DNA of 64,000 nucleotides from RGIG7111 sp036839975. Lineage in GTDB: Bacteria; Bacillota; Clostridia; Peptostreptococcales; Anaerovoracaceae. The notes under the pieces are model-generated. The model had not been told where the DNA came from. It saw only the letters and a program-made list of their open reading frames with translations, and did no database searches. The position numbers were made by a program, and so were the translations under genes. Numbering within the stretch: the first letter of the stretch is position 1; the number at the start of each line of letters is the position of its first letter. Shown here piece by piece: positions 31,324-41,000 of this stretch. Location: positions 1-64,000 of the forward strand of contig DAISVU010000002.1 of NCBI GenBank assembly GCA_036839975.1, in the 5' to 3' direction.

Positions 31324-33738
31324 ATGAATGCATATGAAAAGGTAAAGACGGCGAGAAGCGGCAAACGCCCCACAGGCGGCGATTATATAATAAATATTTT
31401 TAAAAATTTCATAGAGCTTCACGGTGACAGAAGATTTTCAGATGATACTGCCGTAATTGGCGGGATAGGAAGCTTGAAAGGCAAGCCGGTGACGGTAATT
31501 GCCATCGAAAAAGGTCATAGCGCCAAGGAAAGACTCAGAAGACATTTCGGGGCTCCCGGTCCGGAAGGTTATCGCAAAGCGCTGAGGCTTATGAAGCAGG
31601 CCGAAAAATTCAGAAGGCCTGTGATTTGTTTTGTGGACACATCCGGAGCATTCTGCGGCATAGGTGCTGAGGAGCGGGGACAGGGGCTTACGATAGCAGA
31701 AAATATGATGGAGATGATGACGCTTGATACCCCGGTCATTTCAGTTCTTATAGGCGAGGGAGGAAGCGGAGGAGCTCTTGCGCTTTCGGTTGCAGACAGA
31801 GTGTGGATGCTTGAAAATTCAGTATATTCCGTTATATCACCTGAAGGCTGTGCGACAATACTGTGGAAGGATGCTGAAATGGCACCACAGGCTGCAGAAA
31901 TGTTGAAGCTCACCGCACAGGACTCATTAGAAAACGGGATAATAGAAAAGGTGATATCAGAGGATGATATAGGCACAGACGAGTTTTACGATAAACTTTC
32001 AGACATGCTTTTCAGCGAGATCGAAGAATTAAAAAAAGATCCCAAAATACTTGAAAAACGTTATGTGCGTTTCAGAGCATTCGGCCGGGACATTGGAAAA
32101 ATAAAACCGGACACGAGATTATATAAAAAATTCTGCGAAGAAAGTTTCGACAGAGAAGGAAGACTCATTGACCTGGAACTGAAATACGAAGACGATTTTA
32201 ATTATGCCTACGATGTTGTGGATGTTATAGCGGCGGAAACTCCTGAGAGACGAGCTCTCGTCTGGTGCAGCAAGTCAGGCGAGGAACGAATATTTTCATT
32301 CAATGATATCAGCCGGCTAAGTAATAAAGCGGCAAATGTTTTTACGGAAGCCGGTATAAAGAAAGGCGACCGGGTTATGCTGGCCTTGAAAAGGCATTAT
32401 GAGTATTGGATCATAGCTGTAGCCCTTCATAAGATCGGGGCTGTTATGGTACCGGTCACTCACATGCTTACTCAAAGTGATATAGTGTACAGACTGAAGG
32501 CGGCTGATATAAAAGATATTATATGTACAACAGAAAATGATATACCGGCAATAATGTTGAGCGCAGTCGCCGAAGCAAAGATGAACTGCCGTGTCTGGAC
32601 TGTTCGGGGCAAGGCGGACGGATGCAGCGACTTTACGGGCATGATGAAGAGTGCATCTGACATTTTTTCGCGCGTTAAGACATTGGCGACTGATCATATG
32701 GCATTGTATTTCACATCAGGCACTACCGGTGAACCTAAAGGAGTAATACACGACCACAGGTATACGCTTGCCCACATATTCACAGCAAAATACTGGCAGC
32801 AGGTGGAGGAAGGCGGGCTGCATTTTACGGTTGCGGAGACAGGATGGGCTAAGACTTCCTGGGGCAAGATGTACGGGCAGTGGCTTTGCGGAAGTGCCGT
32901 CATGGTGTATGATTTTGATAATTTCGATCCGAAAAAGCTTGTTGAGATCATCAATAAATATAAAGTGACATCATTTTGTGCTCCGCCGACAGTATACAGG
33001 TATCTTGCAAGAAAAGGCGCACTTAACATGCCTTCTGTAAGACACGCATCGACTGCAGGCGAGACACTGCATCCTGAGGTATTCAGACGTTTTAAGAAAG
33101 CTACAGGCATTGACCTTTGTGAAGGTTACGGACAGACTGAAACGGCTTTGATAACAGCAAATTATAAAGGGTTCCCGGCGATAGAGGATTCTATCGGAAG
33201 ACCGTCGCCTCTATATGATGTCAGGCTTTTAAAAAAGGACGGTACCATACCCGAAACAGGCGAGGTGGGTGAGATAGTCATAGCTCCGTCCGAAGGAAGA
33301 TCACCGGAAGGTATATTCATCGCATCTCTTGACGGAGAAGATAAATATGATGAAGTCTGGGAAGGCGGAGTCTATCATACGGGTGACGCCGCATATCAGG
33401 ATAAAGACGGTAATTATTGGTTTTATGGAAGATTTGACGATATCATTAAGACCGGCGGATTCAGAGTAGGTCCAAATGAGGTCGAGAATGTGCTTATAAA
33501 ACATCCGGATGTACTAGAATGCGCTGTGGTCGGAATCCCTGATAAACTGCGGGGTCAGACCATTAAGGCGGTAGTAGTGCCCACAAGAGGAGTAAAGATA
33601 TCCAAAAGCCTGGAAAAAAATATAAAGGAGTTTTGCAATTCCAGACTTGCCGAATATAAATGGATACGCACGGTTGAACTTTTAGAGCAGATGCCTAAAA
33701 CTATAAGCGGCAAGATACGTAAAAAGGATCTGAAATAA
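31324..33738 (+). CDS. accA: AccA carboxyltransferase alpha fused to an acyl-CoA synthetase
   Basis: One uninterrupted frame of 804 residues contains two complete enzymes. Residues 1 to about 256 are a short clostridial AccA (RPTGGDYI, ELHGDRRFSDD, FGAPGPEGYRKALRLMKQAEKF, IGEGGSGGALAL, NSVYSVISPEGCA, ending EKRYVRFRAFG). After a linker of about 35 residues, 293-804 are an adenylate-forming acyl-CoA synthetase, starting FNYAYDVVD like free-standing medium-chain or acetate-type enzymes. Its core motifs are intact: YFTSGTTGEPKG (462-473), GYGQTET (601-607), YHTGDAA (684-690), YGRFDDIIKTGGFRV (701-715) and the catalytic lysine in SGKIRK (K797). It is expressed with the rest of fatty acid synthesis. 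I infer that acyl-CoA formation is coupled to carboxylation. The acyl substrate is unknown. Confidence 0.92.
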   Translation: MNAYEKVKTARSGKRPTGGDYIINIFKNFIELHGDRRFSDDTAVIGGIGSLKGKPVTVIAIEKGHSAKERLRRHFGAPGPEGYRKALRLMKQAEKFRRPVICFVDTSGAFCGIGAEERGQGLTIAENMMEMMTLDTPVISVLIGEGGSGGALALSVADRVWMLENSVYSVISPEGCATILWKDAEMAPQAAEMLKLTAQDSLENGIIEKVISEDDIGTDEFYDKLSDMLFSEIEELKKDPKILEKRYVRFRAFGRDIGKIKPDTRLYKKFCEESFDREGRLIDLELKYEDDFNYAYDVVDVIAAETPERRALVWCSKSGEERIFSFNDISRLSNKAANVFTEAGIKKGDRVMLALKRHYEYWIIAVALHKIGAVMVPVTHMLTQSDIVYRLKAADIKDIICTTENDIPAIMLSAVAEAKMNCRVWTVRGKADGCSDFTGMMKSASDIFSRVKTLATDHMALYFTSGTTGEPKGVIHDHRYTLAHIFTAKYWQQVEEGGLHFTVAETGWAKTSWGKMYGQWLCGSAVMVYDFDNFDPKKLVEIINKYKVTSFCAPPTVYRYLARKGALNMPSVRHASTAGETLHPEVFRRFKKATGIDLCEGYGQTETALITANYKGFPAIEDSIGRPSPLYDVRLLKKDGTIPETGEVGEIVIAPSEGRSPEGIFIASLDGEDKYDEVWEGGVYHTGDAAYQDKDGNYWFYGRFDDIIKTGGFRVGPNEVENVLIKHPDVLECAVVGIPDKLRGQTIKAVVVPTRGVKISKSLEKNIKEFCNSRLAEYKWIRTVELLEQMPKTISGKIRKKDLK

Positions 33739-33761
33739 AGAAGATATCGGATAGTTGAGCT

Positions 33762-34340
33762 ATGGAAGAAAAGAAAAGACGAATCAGCAATAAAAATGCT
33801 CTCATTGAAGCAGGCGCCGAAGAAATAAGCCGGTACGGGATAGCCGGCTTTTCTATGAGGCATGTGGCAGATAAATGCGGAGTTTCATGTGCTGCGCCTG
33901 CAAAGCATTTCGGAGATAAGCAGGGGTTCATTGCAGCAATTATTAAATATATAAACAGACAGTGGAAAGATACCCAGAAAAAAATAGTTGAACGATACAA
34001 AGGGGATCCGAGAAGAATCCTCGTTGAATCAAGTATGGCGTATGTGGATTTTTTGGTGGAAAATCCGCATTTCCGCACAGTTATAACAATAAACGATAAG
34101 GATTTCGACAGCACATACCATCATGTCAGGGGATCTGTAAACGTTATAACCAGAACCTATGTGGGTCGTTACTGCCGCGATGTTCAGATGCCCAAGGATG
34201 TCATGCAACGAAAACTTTATGTTGTAATTGCGCTTATATACGGTGCTGCGCTGATGTTCGACAATGGTGAAATGGAGTATAATGATGAGATGAAAGGGTA
34301 TGTGCGAGACTGCATAGATCGCGAATTTGATCTGCCCTGA
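33762..34340 (+). CDS. TetR-family transcriptional regulator
   Basis: A 192-residue protein with an N-terminal TetR helix-turn-helix (IEAGAEEISRYGIAGFSMRHVADKCGVSCAAPAKHFGDKQGFIAAI) and a divergent ligand-binding C-terminus. It starts 23 bases after the accA fusion gene and is followed by a strong terminator, so it is the last gene of the fatty acid operon. I infer that it represses this operon by binding the dyad at 23577-23591 and senses an acyl-CoA or acyl-ACP. Direct binding evidence is absent. Confidence 0.85.
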   Translation: MEEKKRRISNKNALIEAGAEEISRYGIAGFSMRHVADKCGVSCAAPAKHFGDKQGFIAAIIKYINRQWKDTQKKIVERYKGDPRRILVESSMAYVDFLVENPHFRTVITINDKDFDSTYHHVRGSVNVITRTYVGRYCRDVQMPKDVMQRKLYVVIALIYGAALMFDNGEMEYNDEMKGYVRDCIDREFDLP

Positions 34341-34365
34341 TATGTTTGCATATCAAATAAGAATT

Positions 34366-34394
34366 CCAGGCATAAAAACTGCCTGGCTTTTTTG
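34366..34394 (+). terminator. Terminator of the fatty acid operon
   Basis: CCAGGCA (34366-34372) pairs with TGCCTGG (34380-34386), 7-nt loop, followed by CTTTTTT. Confidence 0.9.
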
Positions 34395-34473
34395 TTAAAA
34401 GCAAAACAAAAGATTGTATTTACAAAGATGAATTAATATATATAATTATGTTTGTAAAGTTGAGGGAGGAAAA

Positions 34474-35415
34474 ATGAACGCTGTTTTAAACAAGATACCT
34501 AAATCAACAATGATAATCATTCTTATAGTGCTTACACTGACTGTTATTAGTGTAGCTTCGGTATTTCTTATAAAGACGTACGGTATATATGCATGGTCTG
34601 CCGAAGGGAAAATTATTAATGAAGTGTATGCTGTCTCAGTAGGTGATAAGGAGCTGGGATTGACCGCTACTAAAGATGATGCAGATAAAGTTGCCGAGCG
34701 GCTGAAAGGGGAAAATACACCGGAAGGCATATCACAAGTAACTACCAATGTGACAACCGGCAGAAAAACGCTGAAACGCGGTGTACATCCAAGAGCGGAG
34801 GGAAACGACATTCTTTTGAAGAAAAAGTGCACTGTTGTGGTCACGGGGATAAAGACCTATAAACAGAAGCGCAAATATAAAACTGTAAAGACGAAGACAG
34901 ACAAACTCATTAAAGGCGACAGGAAGATAGAACAGAAAGGCAGGAACGGACTTGTCAAAGTAACTGAAAAAATAAAATATGAAAATGGAAAACCGGTATA
35001 TTCAAAAAAAACAAGAAAGACTATAAAAAAATCAAAGAATAAGATTATTAAGATCGGAATTGCCGTTTCGGAGGACGGTTCCGGTGATAAGGGATATAAG
35101 TGGAACGGAATACAGCTTACGAGAGCTGCAGGAACTGTAATCGGCCCTTCCGGGAAAGAAACATATTATAATCTGCCTATGGGCGGAGTAGTCAGGTCTA
35201 TGAGGAGTTTGGGATTTTCGGAAAAAGAGTATCCGTACAAGGTCAGACGTGACGGCGTCAAAACCATCGGCGGTTATGTTATGGTTGCAGCGAATTTACA
35301 GCTGAGACCGAAGGGAACTTTTGTAAAAACTTCACGAGGGATGGGAATCGTGTGTGATACCGGCTCCTTTGCGTACTCTAACAAACGGCAGCTTGATCTT
35401 GCAGTGGATTGGTAA
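34474..35415 (+). CDS. Membrane-anchored G5/3D-like cell wall protein
   Basis: The 313-residue protein starts with a membrane helix (residues about 10-35), then a region with a G5-like domain (KLIKGDRKIEQKGRNGLVKVTEKI and following, about residues 140-190) and a C-terminal part ending in MVAANLQLRPKGTFVKTSRGMG and CDTGSFAYSNKRQLDLAVDW. That end resembles the 3D domain of YabE/resuscitation-type proteins, where aspartates sit in a double-psi beta-barrel. G5-3D proteins act in peptidoglycan remodelling. GGGAGGA precedes the ATG. It stands alone between terminators and small genes. Confidence 0.7.
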   Translation: MNAVLNKIPKSTMIIILIVLTLTVISVASVFLIKTYGIYAWSAEGKIINEVYAVSVGDKELGLTATKDDADKVAERLKGENTPEGISQVTTNVTTGRKTLKRGVHPRAEGNDILLKKKCTVVVTGIKTYKQKRKYKTVKTKTDKLIKGDRKIEQKGRNGLVKVTEKIKYENGKPVYSKKTRKTIKKSKNKIIKIGIAVSEDGSGDKGYKWNGIQLTRAAGTVIGPSGKETYYNLPMGGVVRSMRSLGFSEKEYPYKVRRDGVKTIGGYVMVAANLQLRPKGTFVKTSRGMGIVCDTGSFAYSNKRQLDLAVDW

Positions 35416-35500
35416 AAAGGATAAGTATTATACATGGGATAATTGCTGTTGAAAGCAGATGTTCCGGTTTTAAATAATAAAGATAATCAGGAGGTTCATA

Positions 35501-35725
35501 ATGATCATATCCGAAGAAGAAATAGTATTTATTGAGGAGCATGTACCGGGCGGCATACGCCTTGTTGAAGAGGACAGAGTAAAAGAACTTTTAGTGGAGC
35601 TTTACGCATATATAAGGCAGTATGGCTCTGGTTTGCACGGAATGAATGAGATAGGTGAGGAAGCAGAGGAAGTTATGATCAGTATAGAGGCAAATAACAT
35701 CTCTGTTTTTGATGACATTTATTGA
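35501..35725 (+). CDS. Small acidic protein of unknown function
   Basis: A 74-residue acidic protein that I do not recognise. CAGGAGG lies 6-7 bases before the ATG, and coding is plausible because the next gene follows 8 bases after its stop. No membrane segment, cysteine or clear motif is seen; the middle (RVKELLVELYAYIRQYG) should be helical. Confidence 0.6.
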   Translation: MIISEEEIVFIEEHVPGGIRLVEEDRVKELLVELYAYIRQYGSGLHGMNEIGEEAEEVMISIEANNISVFDDIY

Positions 35726-35733
35726 GGACAGAT

Positions 35734-35949
35734 ATGATAAGCATGGAAAAGATAGCAAGGATAAATGAGCTGGCGCGAAAGAAAAAAGCTGAAGGGCTGA
35801 GCCCGGAAGAGACCAGAGAACAGGCAGCTTTGCGGCGGGAGTATATCGATGCTGTCAAAAAAAACACGAGAGCGCATCTGAAAAGGATAAGATTTGTAGA
35901 AGATATGACCGAAGAAGAACTGAAAGCAGTGCGCAAAGAAAAAAATTAA
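35734..35949 (+). CDS. DUF896 (YnzC-like) protein
   Basis: A 71-residue basic helical protein with the DUF896 pattern MEKIARINELARKKKAEGLSPEE ... QAALRREYIDAVKKN. Bacillus subtilis YnzC is the known relative; the role is unclear (linked to SOS and small-protein genes there). The start MISMEKI at 35734 matches relatives; GAGGACA precedes it weakly. Confidence 0.85.
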   Translation: MISMEKIARINELARKKKAEGLSPEETREQAALRREYIDAVKKNTRAHLKRIRFVEDMTEEELKAVRKEKN

Positions 35950-35999
35950 TGGCATATGCCAAAAAAAATTACTTAAAATGGTTTATTTTATTGTCTGCT

Positions 36000-36008
36000 T
36001 GGTATAAT
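36000..36008 (+). promoter_or_regulatory. Extended -10 promoter of nifS-nifU
   Basis: TGGTATAAT (36000-36008) lies 34 bases before the nifS ATG; AAAGGAG serves as ribosome binding site. No IscR-type regulator is present nearby. Confidence 0.5.
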
Positions 36009-36042
36009 ATACATTAGTCAGATTTAAAAGGAGCAGAAATAA

Positions 36043-37218
36043 ATGAGACAGGTATATATGGATTATTCGGCGACGACTCCTGTTAAGCAGGAGGTCCTTG
36101 AAACAATGAGCCCTTATTTTACAGAACATTACGGAAACCCTTCGAGCCTTTATACGATAGGGCAGGAATCAAAGGCAGCTATATCAAATGCAAGGAGACA
36201 GGTGGCATCAATTATAGGAGCTGATGAAAAAGAGATTTATTTTACCGCGTGCGGTACAGAATCCGACAACTGGGCGATCTTCGGCACAGCCGATGATAAA
36301 AAGGGCAAAGGTAAACATATAATAACCAGCAAGATAGAGCATCATGCAGTGCTTCATTCATGTCAGCAGCTTGAGAAGCAGGGATATGACGTTACATATC
36401 TGGATGTGGAGCCGGACGGAACTATAAATCCCCAAGCGCTTAAAGCGGCTTTAAGCGCTGATACCGTAATGGTAAGTATAATGATGGTAAACAATGAAGT
36501 GGGTACTATAGAGCCGATAAAAGAGCTTTGCAGTGTGACAAAGGCGTTCAATAAGGAAATAATATTCCACACAGATGCTGTTCAGGGTCTTGGAAATGTG
36601 AGTATAGATGTAAAAGAGCTTGGAATAGATTTAATGTCTATGTCAGCCCATAAGATATACGGACCAAAAGGCGTGGGAGGATTTTTCATAAGAAAAGGCT
36701 TGAGAATCACTAATTATCTGCATGGCGGCGCACAGGAGAACAGACACCGGGCCGGTACTGAAAATATTGCAGGGATCGTAGGCTTCGGAAAAGCTGCGGA
36801 GCTTGCGGAGAAAAACCTGGATGAGCATATAAGACATTGCAGTGAACTCAGAGATTATTTCATAGAGCAGGTGCTCAAAAATATTCCGAATACTGAAGTG
36901 AACGGCAATATGGAACATAGGCACCCCGGAAATGCAAGTATAACATTCAACTATATAGAAGGAGAGTCAATTCTTCTTTTGCTTGATGCAAAAGGCATAT
37001 ATGTATCAACGGGATCGGCGTGTTCATCGACATCGCTTACACCATCGCATGTCCTTACAGCGCTCGGTGTGCCTGTTGAGAGGATACACGGAACTGTAAG
37101 ATTTTCGATAGGTGATTTTACAACGAAGGAAGATCTCGATTATGTGCTTGATGAACTTAAACCTGTAGTGACGAGACTCAGAGAGATCTCATCCATTTCG
37201 GAAAAGAAAGGGTGGTAG
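36043..37218 (+). CDS. nifS: Cysteine desulfurase (NifS/IscS type)
   Basis: The 391-residue PLP enzyme takes sulfur from cysteine for Fe-S clusters and tRNA thiolation. It starts with VYMDYSATTPVKQEVLE, has the cofactor lysine in MSAHKIYGPKGVGG, and the mobile loop with the persulfide cysteine in STGSACSSTSL. It is followed 4 bases later by the scaffold gene nifU. Downstream mnmA (44.2 kb) would use its sulfur. Confidence 0.95.
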   Translation: MRQVYMDYSATTPVKQEVLETMSPYFTEHYGNPSSLYTIGQESKAAISNARRQVASIIGADEKEIYFTACGTESDNWAIFGTADDKKGKGKHIITSKIEHHAVLHSCQQLEKQGYDVTYLDVEPDGTINPQALKAALSADTVMVSIMMVNNEVGTIEPIKELCSVTKAFNKEIIFHTDAVQGLGNVSIDVKELGIDLMSMSAHKIYGPKGVGGFFIRKGLRITNYLHGGAQENRHRAGTENIAGIVGFGKAAELAEKNLDEHIRHCSELRDYFIEQVLKNIPNTEVNGNMEHRHPGNASITFNYIEGESILLLLDAKGIYVSTGSACSSTSLTPSHVLTALGVPVERIHGTVRFSIGDFTTKEDLDYVLDELKPVVTRLREISSISEKKGW

Positions 37219-37222
37219 ACAT

Positions 37223-37705
37223 ATGGCGATATATAACGAAAAGGTAATGGATCATTTCATGAACCCTCGAAACGTCGGGGAAATTGAAAACCCTGACGGG
37301 AAAGGTGTTTATGGGAGCCCTGTATGCGGAGACATGATGCAGATAACCATCAGTGTTGATGACAATGATATCATCACAGACGCTAAATTTAAAACTTTCG
37401 GATGTGGAAGCGCGATAGCATCATCAAGTATGGCTACAGATATGATAATCGGAAAGACTGTTCAGGAAGCGCTTCAGCTTACAAATAAACAAATCATAGA
37501 AGAATTCGGCGGACTTCCTGATATTAAAATACACTGTTCGGTTCTGGCCGATCATGCGATAAAGACAGCTATCTATGATTATGCCCAAAAGAACGGTAAG
37601 GTTTACAAAGAGCTCGAAGGCTTTGACCCTTATGATGATGATGACGACAGCAGTTCTTGTCCCGCCGAATTATCTGCACATGACTGCAAATGCAAGAACA
37701 AGTAG
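37223..37705 (+). CDS. nifU: Iron-sulfur cluster scaffold (NifU/IscU N-terminal type)
   Basis: The scaffold fold occupies about 130 residues with the three cluster-ligand cysteines in GSPVCGDMM, FKTFGCGSAIASSSM and IKIHCSVLADHA. The ending is unusual: a run of five aspartates followed by serines and a tail with three more cysteines (SCPAELSAHDCKCKNK), beyond the normal IscU C-terminus. The tail may bind metal or be a modest lineage-specific addition. It is coupled to nifS and followed by a terminator-like hairpin. Confidence 0.93.
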   Translation: MAIYNEKVMDHFMNPRNVGEIENPDGKGVYGSPVCGDMMQITISVDDNDIITDAKFKTFGCGSAIASSSMATDMIIGKTVQEALQLTNKQIIEEFGGLPDIKIHCSVLADHAIKTAIYDYAQKNGKVYKELEGFDPYDDDDDSSSCPAELSAHDCKCKNK

Positions 37706-37738
37706 AAGCTATAAATAATTTAAATTAATAATCAGGTT

Positions 37739-37777
37739 ATCAGCGGTAATGTTTCAGTACATTGTCGCTGATTTTGG
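37739..37777 (+). terminator. Probable terminator after nifU
   Basis: ATCAGCG (37739-37745) pairs with CGCTGAT (37766-37772), and AATGT with ACATT inside, separated by a GT/GT internal loop; the T run is short (TTTT). Confidence 0.55.
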
Positions 37778-37868
37778 TTATGATGAGAAACGGATACAAA
37801 ACGATATCAGCAGATATTTATAAATCTCTTGTTTACAGAATAAATAATTATGAAAATAAAAATGTCCG

Positions 37869-37891
37869 GTATCTGCGTTTTTCGCAGATAC
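37869..37891 (+). other. Hairpin upstream of dnaE
   Basis: GTATCTGCG (37869-37877) and CGCAGATAC (37883-37891) form a perfect 9-bp stem with loop TTTTT. No T run follows. It sits about 110 bases before dnaE, in a stretch of 298 bases without a convincing gene. Confidence 0.5.
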
Positions 37892-38003
37892 TGAAATGTG
37901 CATTATGCGCTCATAACTGTTGTATCTGCTGCTTACCGCCTTTTATATTTTTCATTAATAAATACTCGTTTATGATATAATATTTTCGAAAGGAACAGAA
38001 AAT

Positions 38004-41000
38004 ATGGCATTTACTCATTTACATTTACATACGGAATACAGTCTGCTCGACGGCGCGGCGCGGATAAAACGGGTAACCGCAAGAGCTAAAGAGCTTGGCA
38101 TGCATTCGCTGGCTGTAACAGATCACGGCGCTATGTTCGGAGTGATAGATTTTTATAAGGAATGTAAAAAGCAGGGGATAAAACCTATAATCGGATGTGA
38201 GGTTTATACTGCGGCCAGAGGTATGCTCGACAAAGACCCCGATAAAGACAAGTATCAGGGTCATCTTATTCTTCTTGCAGAAAATAACGAGGGATATAAA
38301 AACCTGATAAAAATAGTTTCGCTTGGATACACGAAAGGTTTTTATTATAAACCGCGTATAGACAGAAATGTTTTGAGAGAGCACAGCTCAGGCCTGATTG
38401 CGCTTTCAGCGTGTCTTGCGGGTGATGTCCAGAGAAAACTGTATAACGGTGATTATGAAGGAGCTAAAGCTGATGCGATGGAATTTCAGGATATATTCGG
38501 TAAAGGGAATTTCTTTTTGGAACTTCAGGATCAAGGGCTTGAAGAAGAGGCGCAGATCCTTCCCGGGATGAAGCGGATACATGAAGAAACCGATATCCCG
38601 TTTGTTGCTACAAACGATGTTCATTATGTTAACAGGGATGATGCGGGGTATCACGATGTGCTCCTATGTATTCAGACGGCCGCCAACATAGATGAAGAAG
38701 ACAGAATGCGGTTTCCCAACGATCAGTTTTACTTGAAATCTGAAGACGAGATGAGAAAAATATTTGCGGGTATACCTGAAGCTTGTGATAATACGGAAAT
38801 TATCGCTCAGAGGTGCAATGTCGAGTTTGAGTTTGGAAAACTGCATTTACCCGAATTCACGGCGCCTGACGGAATGACAAATAATGATTATTTAAGGAAA
38901 CTTTGTGAAAAGGGAATAAAAGAACGATATTCGTCTGAGGCAGGTACACTTAAAGCTGTGAAAGGTGACATTTATCGGGGTGTTACAGAGGTCAGTGAAA
39001 CAGAACTCAGGCAGAGACTTGAGTATGAACTTTCCACCATAGAAGAAATGGGTTATGTTGAGTATTTTCTCATAGTGTGGGATTTTATAAATTATGCCAA
39101 ACAGCAAGGGATAATGGTGGGCCCGGGCAGAGGCTCGGCTGCAGGGAGCATCGTTGCGTATACTTTAAGGATAACAGATATAGATCCGATAAAATACAAT
39201 CTTATCTTTGAGAGATTTCTCAATCCCGAGAGAGTCAGCATGCCGGATATCGATGTGGATTTCTGTTATGAAAGACGCGGAGAGGTAATAGATTATGTCG
39301 TGGAAAAATACGGTGAAGACAAGGTGTCTCAGATAATAACTTTCGGTACAATGAAAGCGAAAGCCGCAGTCAGGGATGTGGGCAGAGCACTGAACGTGAG
39401 TTATCAGGAAACCGATGCTATTGCAAAGGCAATACCGTTTGCACTTAACACAACTATAGACATTGCACTCAATACCAATCCGGATCTCAGGAAGATGTAT
39501 GAAGAAGATATGGCGGTAAAACGTGTGCTCGACACGGCAAAGGCTATCGAGGGCATGCCGCGCCATGCGTCTACACATGCTGCGGGAGTTGTGATATCCA
39601 AGGAAGCAATAGATGAGTATGTGCCTCTGTATTTGGCTGAAAAAGGTGTGGCCACACAATTTCCAATGACCACTGTAGAAGAGCTGGGACTTTTAAAGAT
39701 GGATTTTCTCGGTCTTAGGACACTGACAGTTATAAGAGACGCAGTAAATCTAATAGAGGAAAACCATGGCGTTAAAATAGATTTTTCAAATATGGATTAT
39801 GAAGATTCTAAAGTATATGAACTCATATCGAGCGGGAATACTGACGGAATATTCCAGCTTGAAAGCGCGGGGATGACACAATTCATGAAGAACCTGAAGC
39901 CCGACTGCCTGGAGGATATAATAGCGGGAGTCTCGCTCTACAGACCGGGACCTATGGCAAGCATCCCTGTGTACATAGAAAATAAAAAGCATCCTGAAAA
40001 TATCACTTATATCCATAAAAGTATGGAACCGATACTTTCGGTAACATATGGATGTCTTATATATCAGGAACAGGTAATGCAGACGGTCAGAGAGCTTGCC
40101 GGATATTCATACGGACGTTCCGATATCATGAGGCGTGCCATGGGTAAAAAGAAAATGGATGTTATGCTTAAGGAAAAAGAAGCGTTTATTCACGGCCAGC
40201 TCGATGAAAGCGGAAAAGTGGAAGTGCCGGGCTGTGTGAGAAACGGCATACCGGAAGCTGCGGCAGAGCAGATATACGACCAGATGGTCAGCTTCGCTGA
40301 ATACGCATTCAATAAATCACATGCAGCGGCATATGCGGTTATAGCATATGAAACCGCTTATTTGAAGGCATATTATCCTGTGGAATTTATGGCTGCTCTT
40401 ATGACCGGCGTAATGGGTGATGCCGGGCAGATTTCACGTTATATACGGAACTGCCGCGACATGGGGATAGAAGTGCTGCCGCCGGATGTTACTGAAAGCG
40501 AAGCGAAATTTACAGTCAAGGATGGAAGAATCAGGTTTGGCCTGCTTGGTGTCAAGAATGTTGGAGAAGGTGCGATTGAATCCATTGTACAGGCACGCCG
40601 GGAAAAAGGCGTTCCTAATGATATAAATGCATTTATCACTGCAGTAGATCCGCATCAGGTAAATAAAAAAGCTTTGGAGAGTCTGATAAAGGCAGGCGCT
40701 TTTGATAGCATCAACGATAACAGAGCACAGCTGATTGCAGTATATGAAAAGCTGCTTGAATCGGCACAGAATGAATCAAAAAAGAACATAGAAGGACAGA
40801 TTAGCCTGTTTCAGACTAATGAAGATCAGATGGATGTAAGCGGGATTTCCGGATGGCTTCCCGAAGTTGAAAATTTTTCAAAAGATTCTCTTATGCGTAT
40901 GGAAAAGGAAATGCTGGGTGTTTATATATCTGAGCATCCGCTTGAGAAATATATCGATATTATGAAACGCTGTGGCATGACTTCAACCGATAAATTTATG

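Noticed and set aside
31980..32200. AccA-synthetase fusion as a chance run-on of two genes
   Set aside because: The frame is continuous, there is no start codon with a ribosome binding site at the junction, and the linker joins complete domains. A sequence error removing a stop still has to be excluded by reads.
37762..37980. 72-codon + strand frame before dnaE
   Set aside because: It overlaps a terminator-like hairpin and a second perfect hairpin, lacks a ribosome binding site and has no recognisable content.
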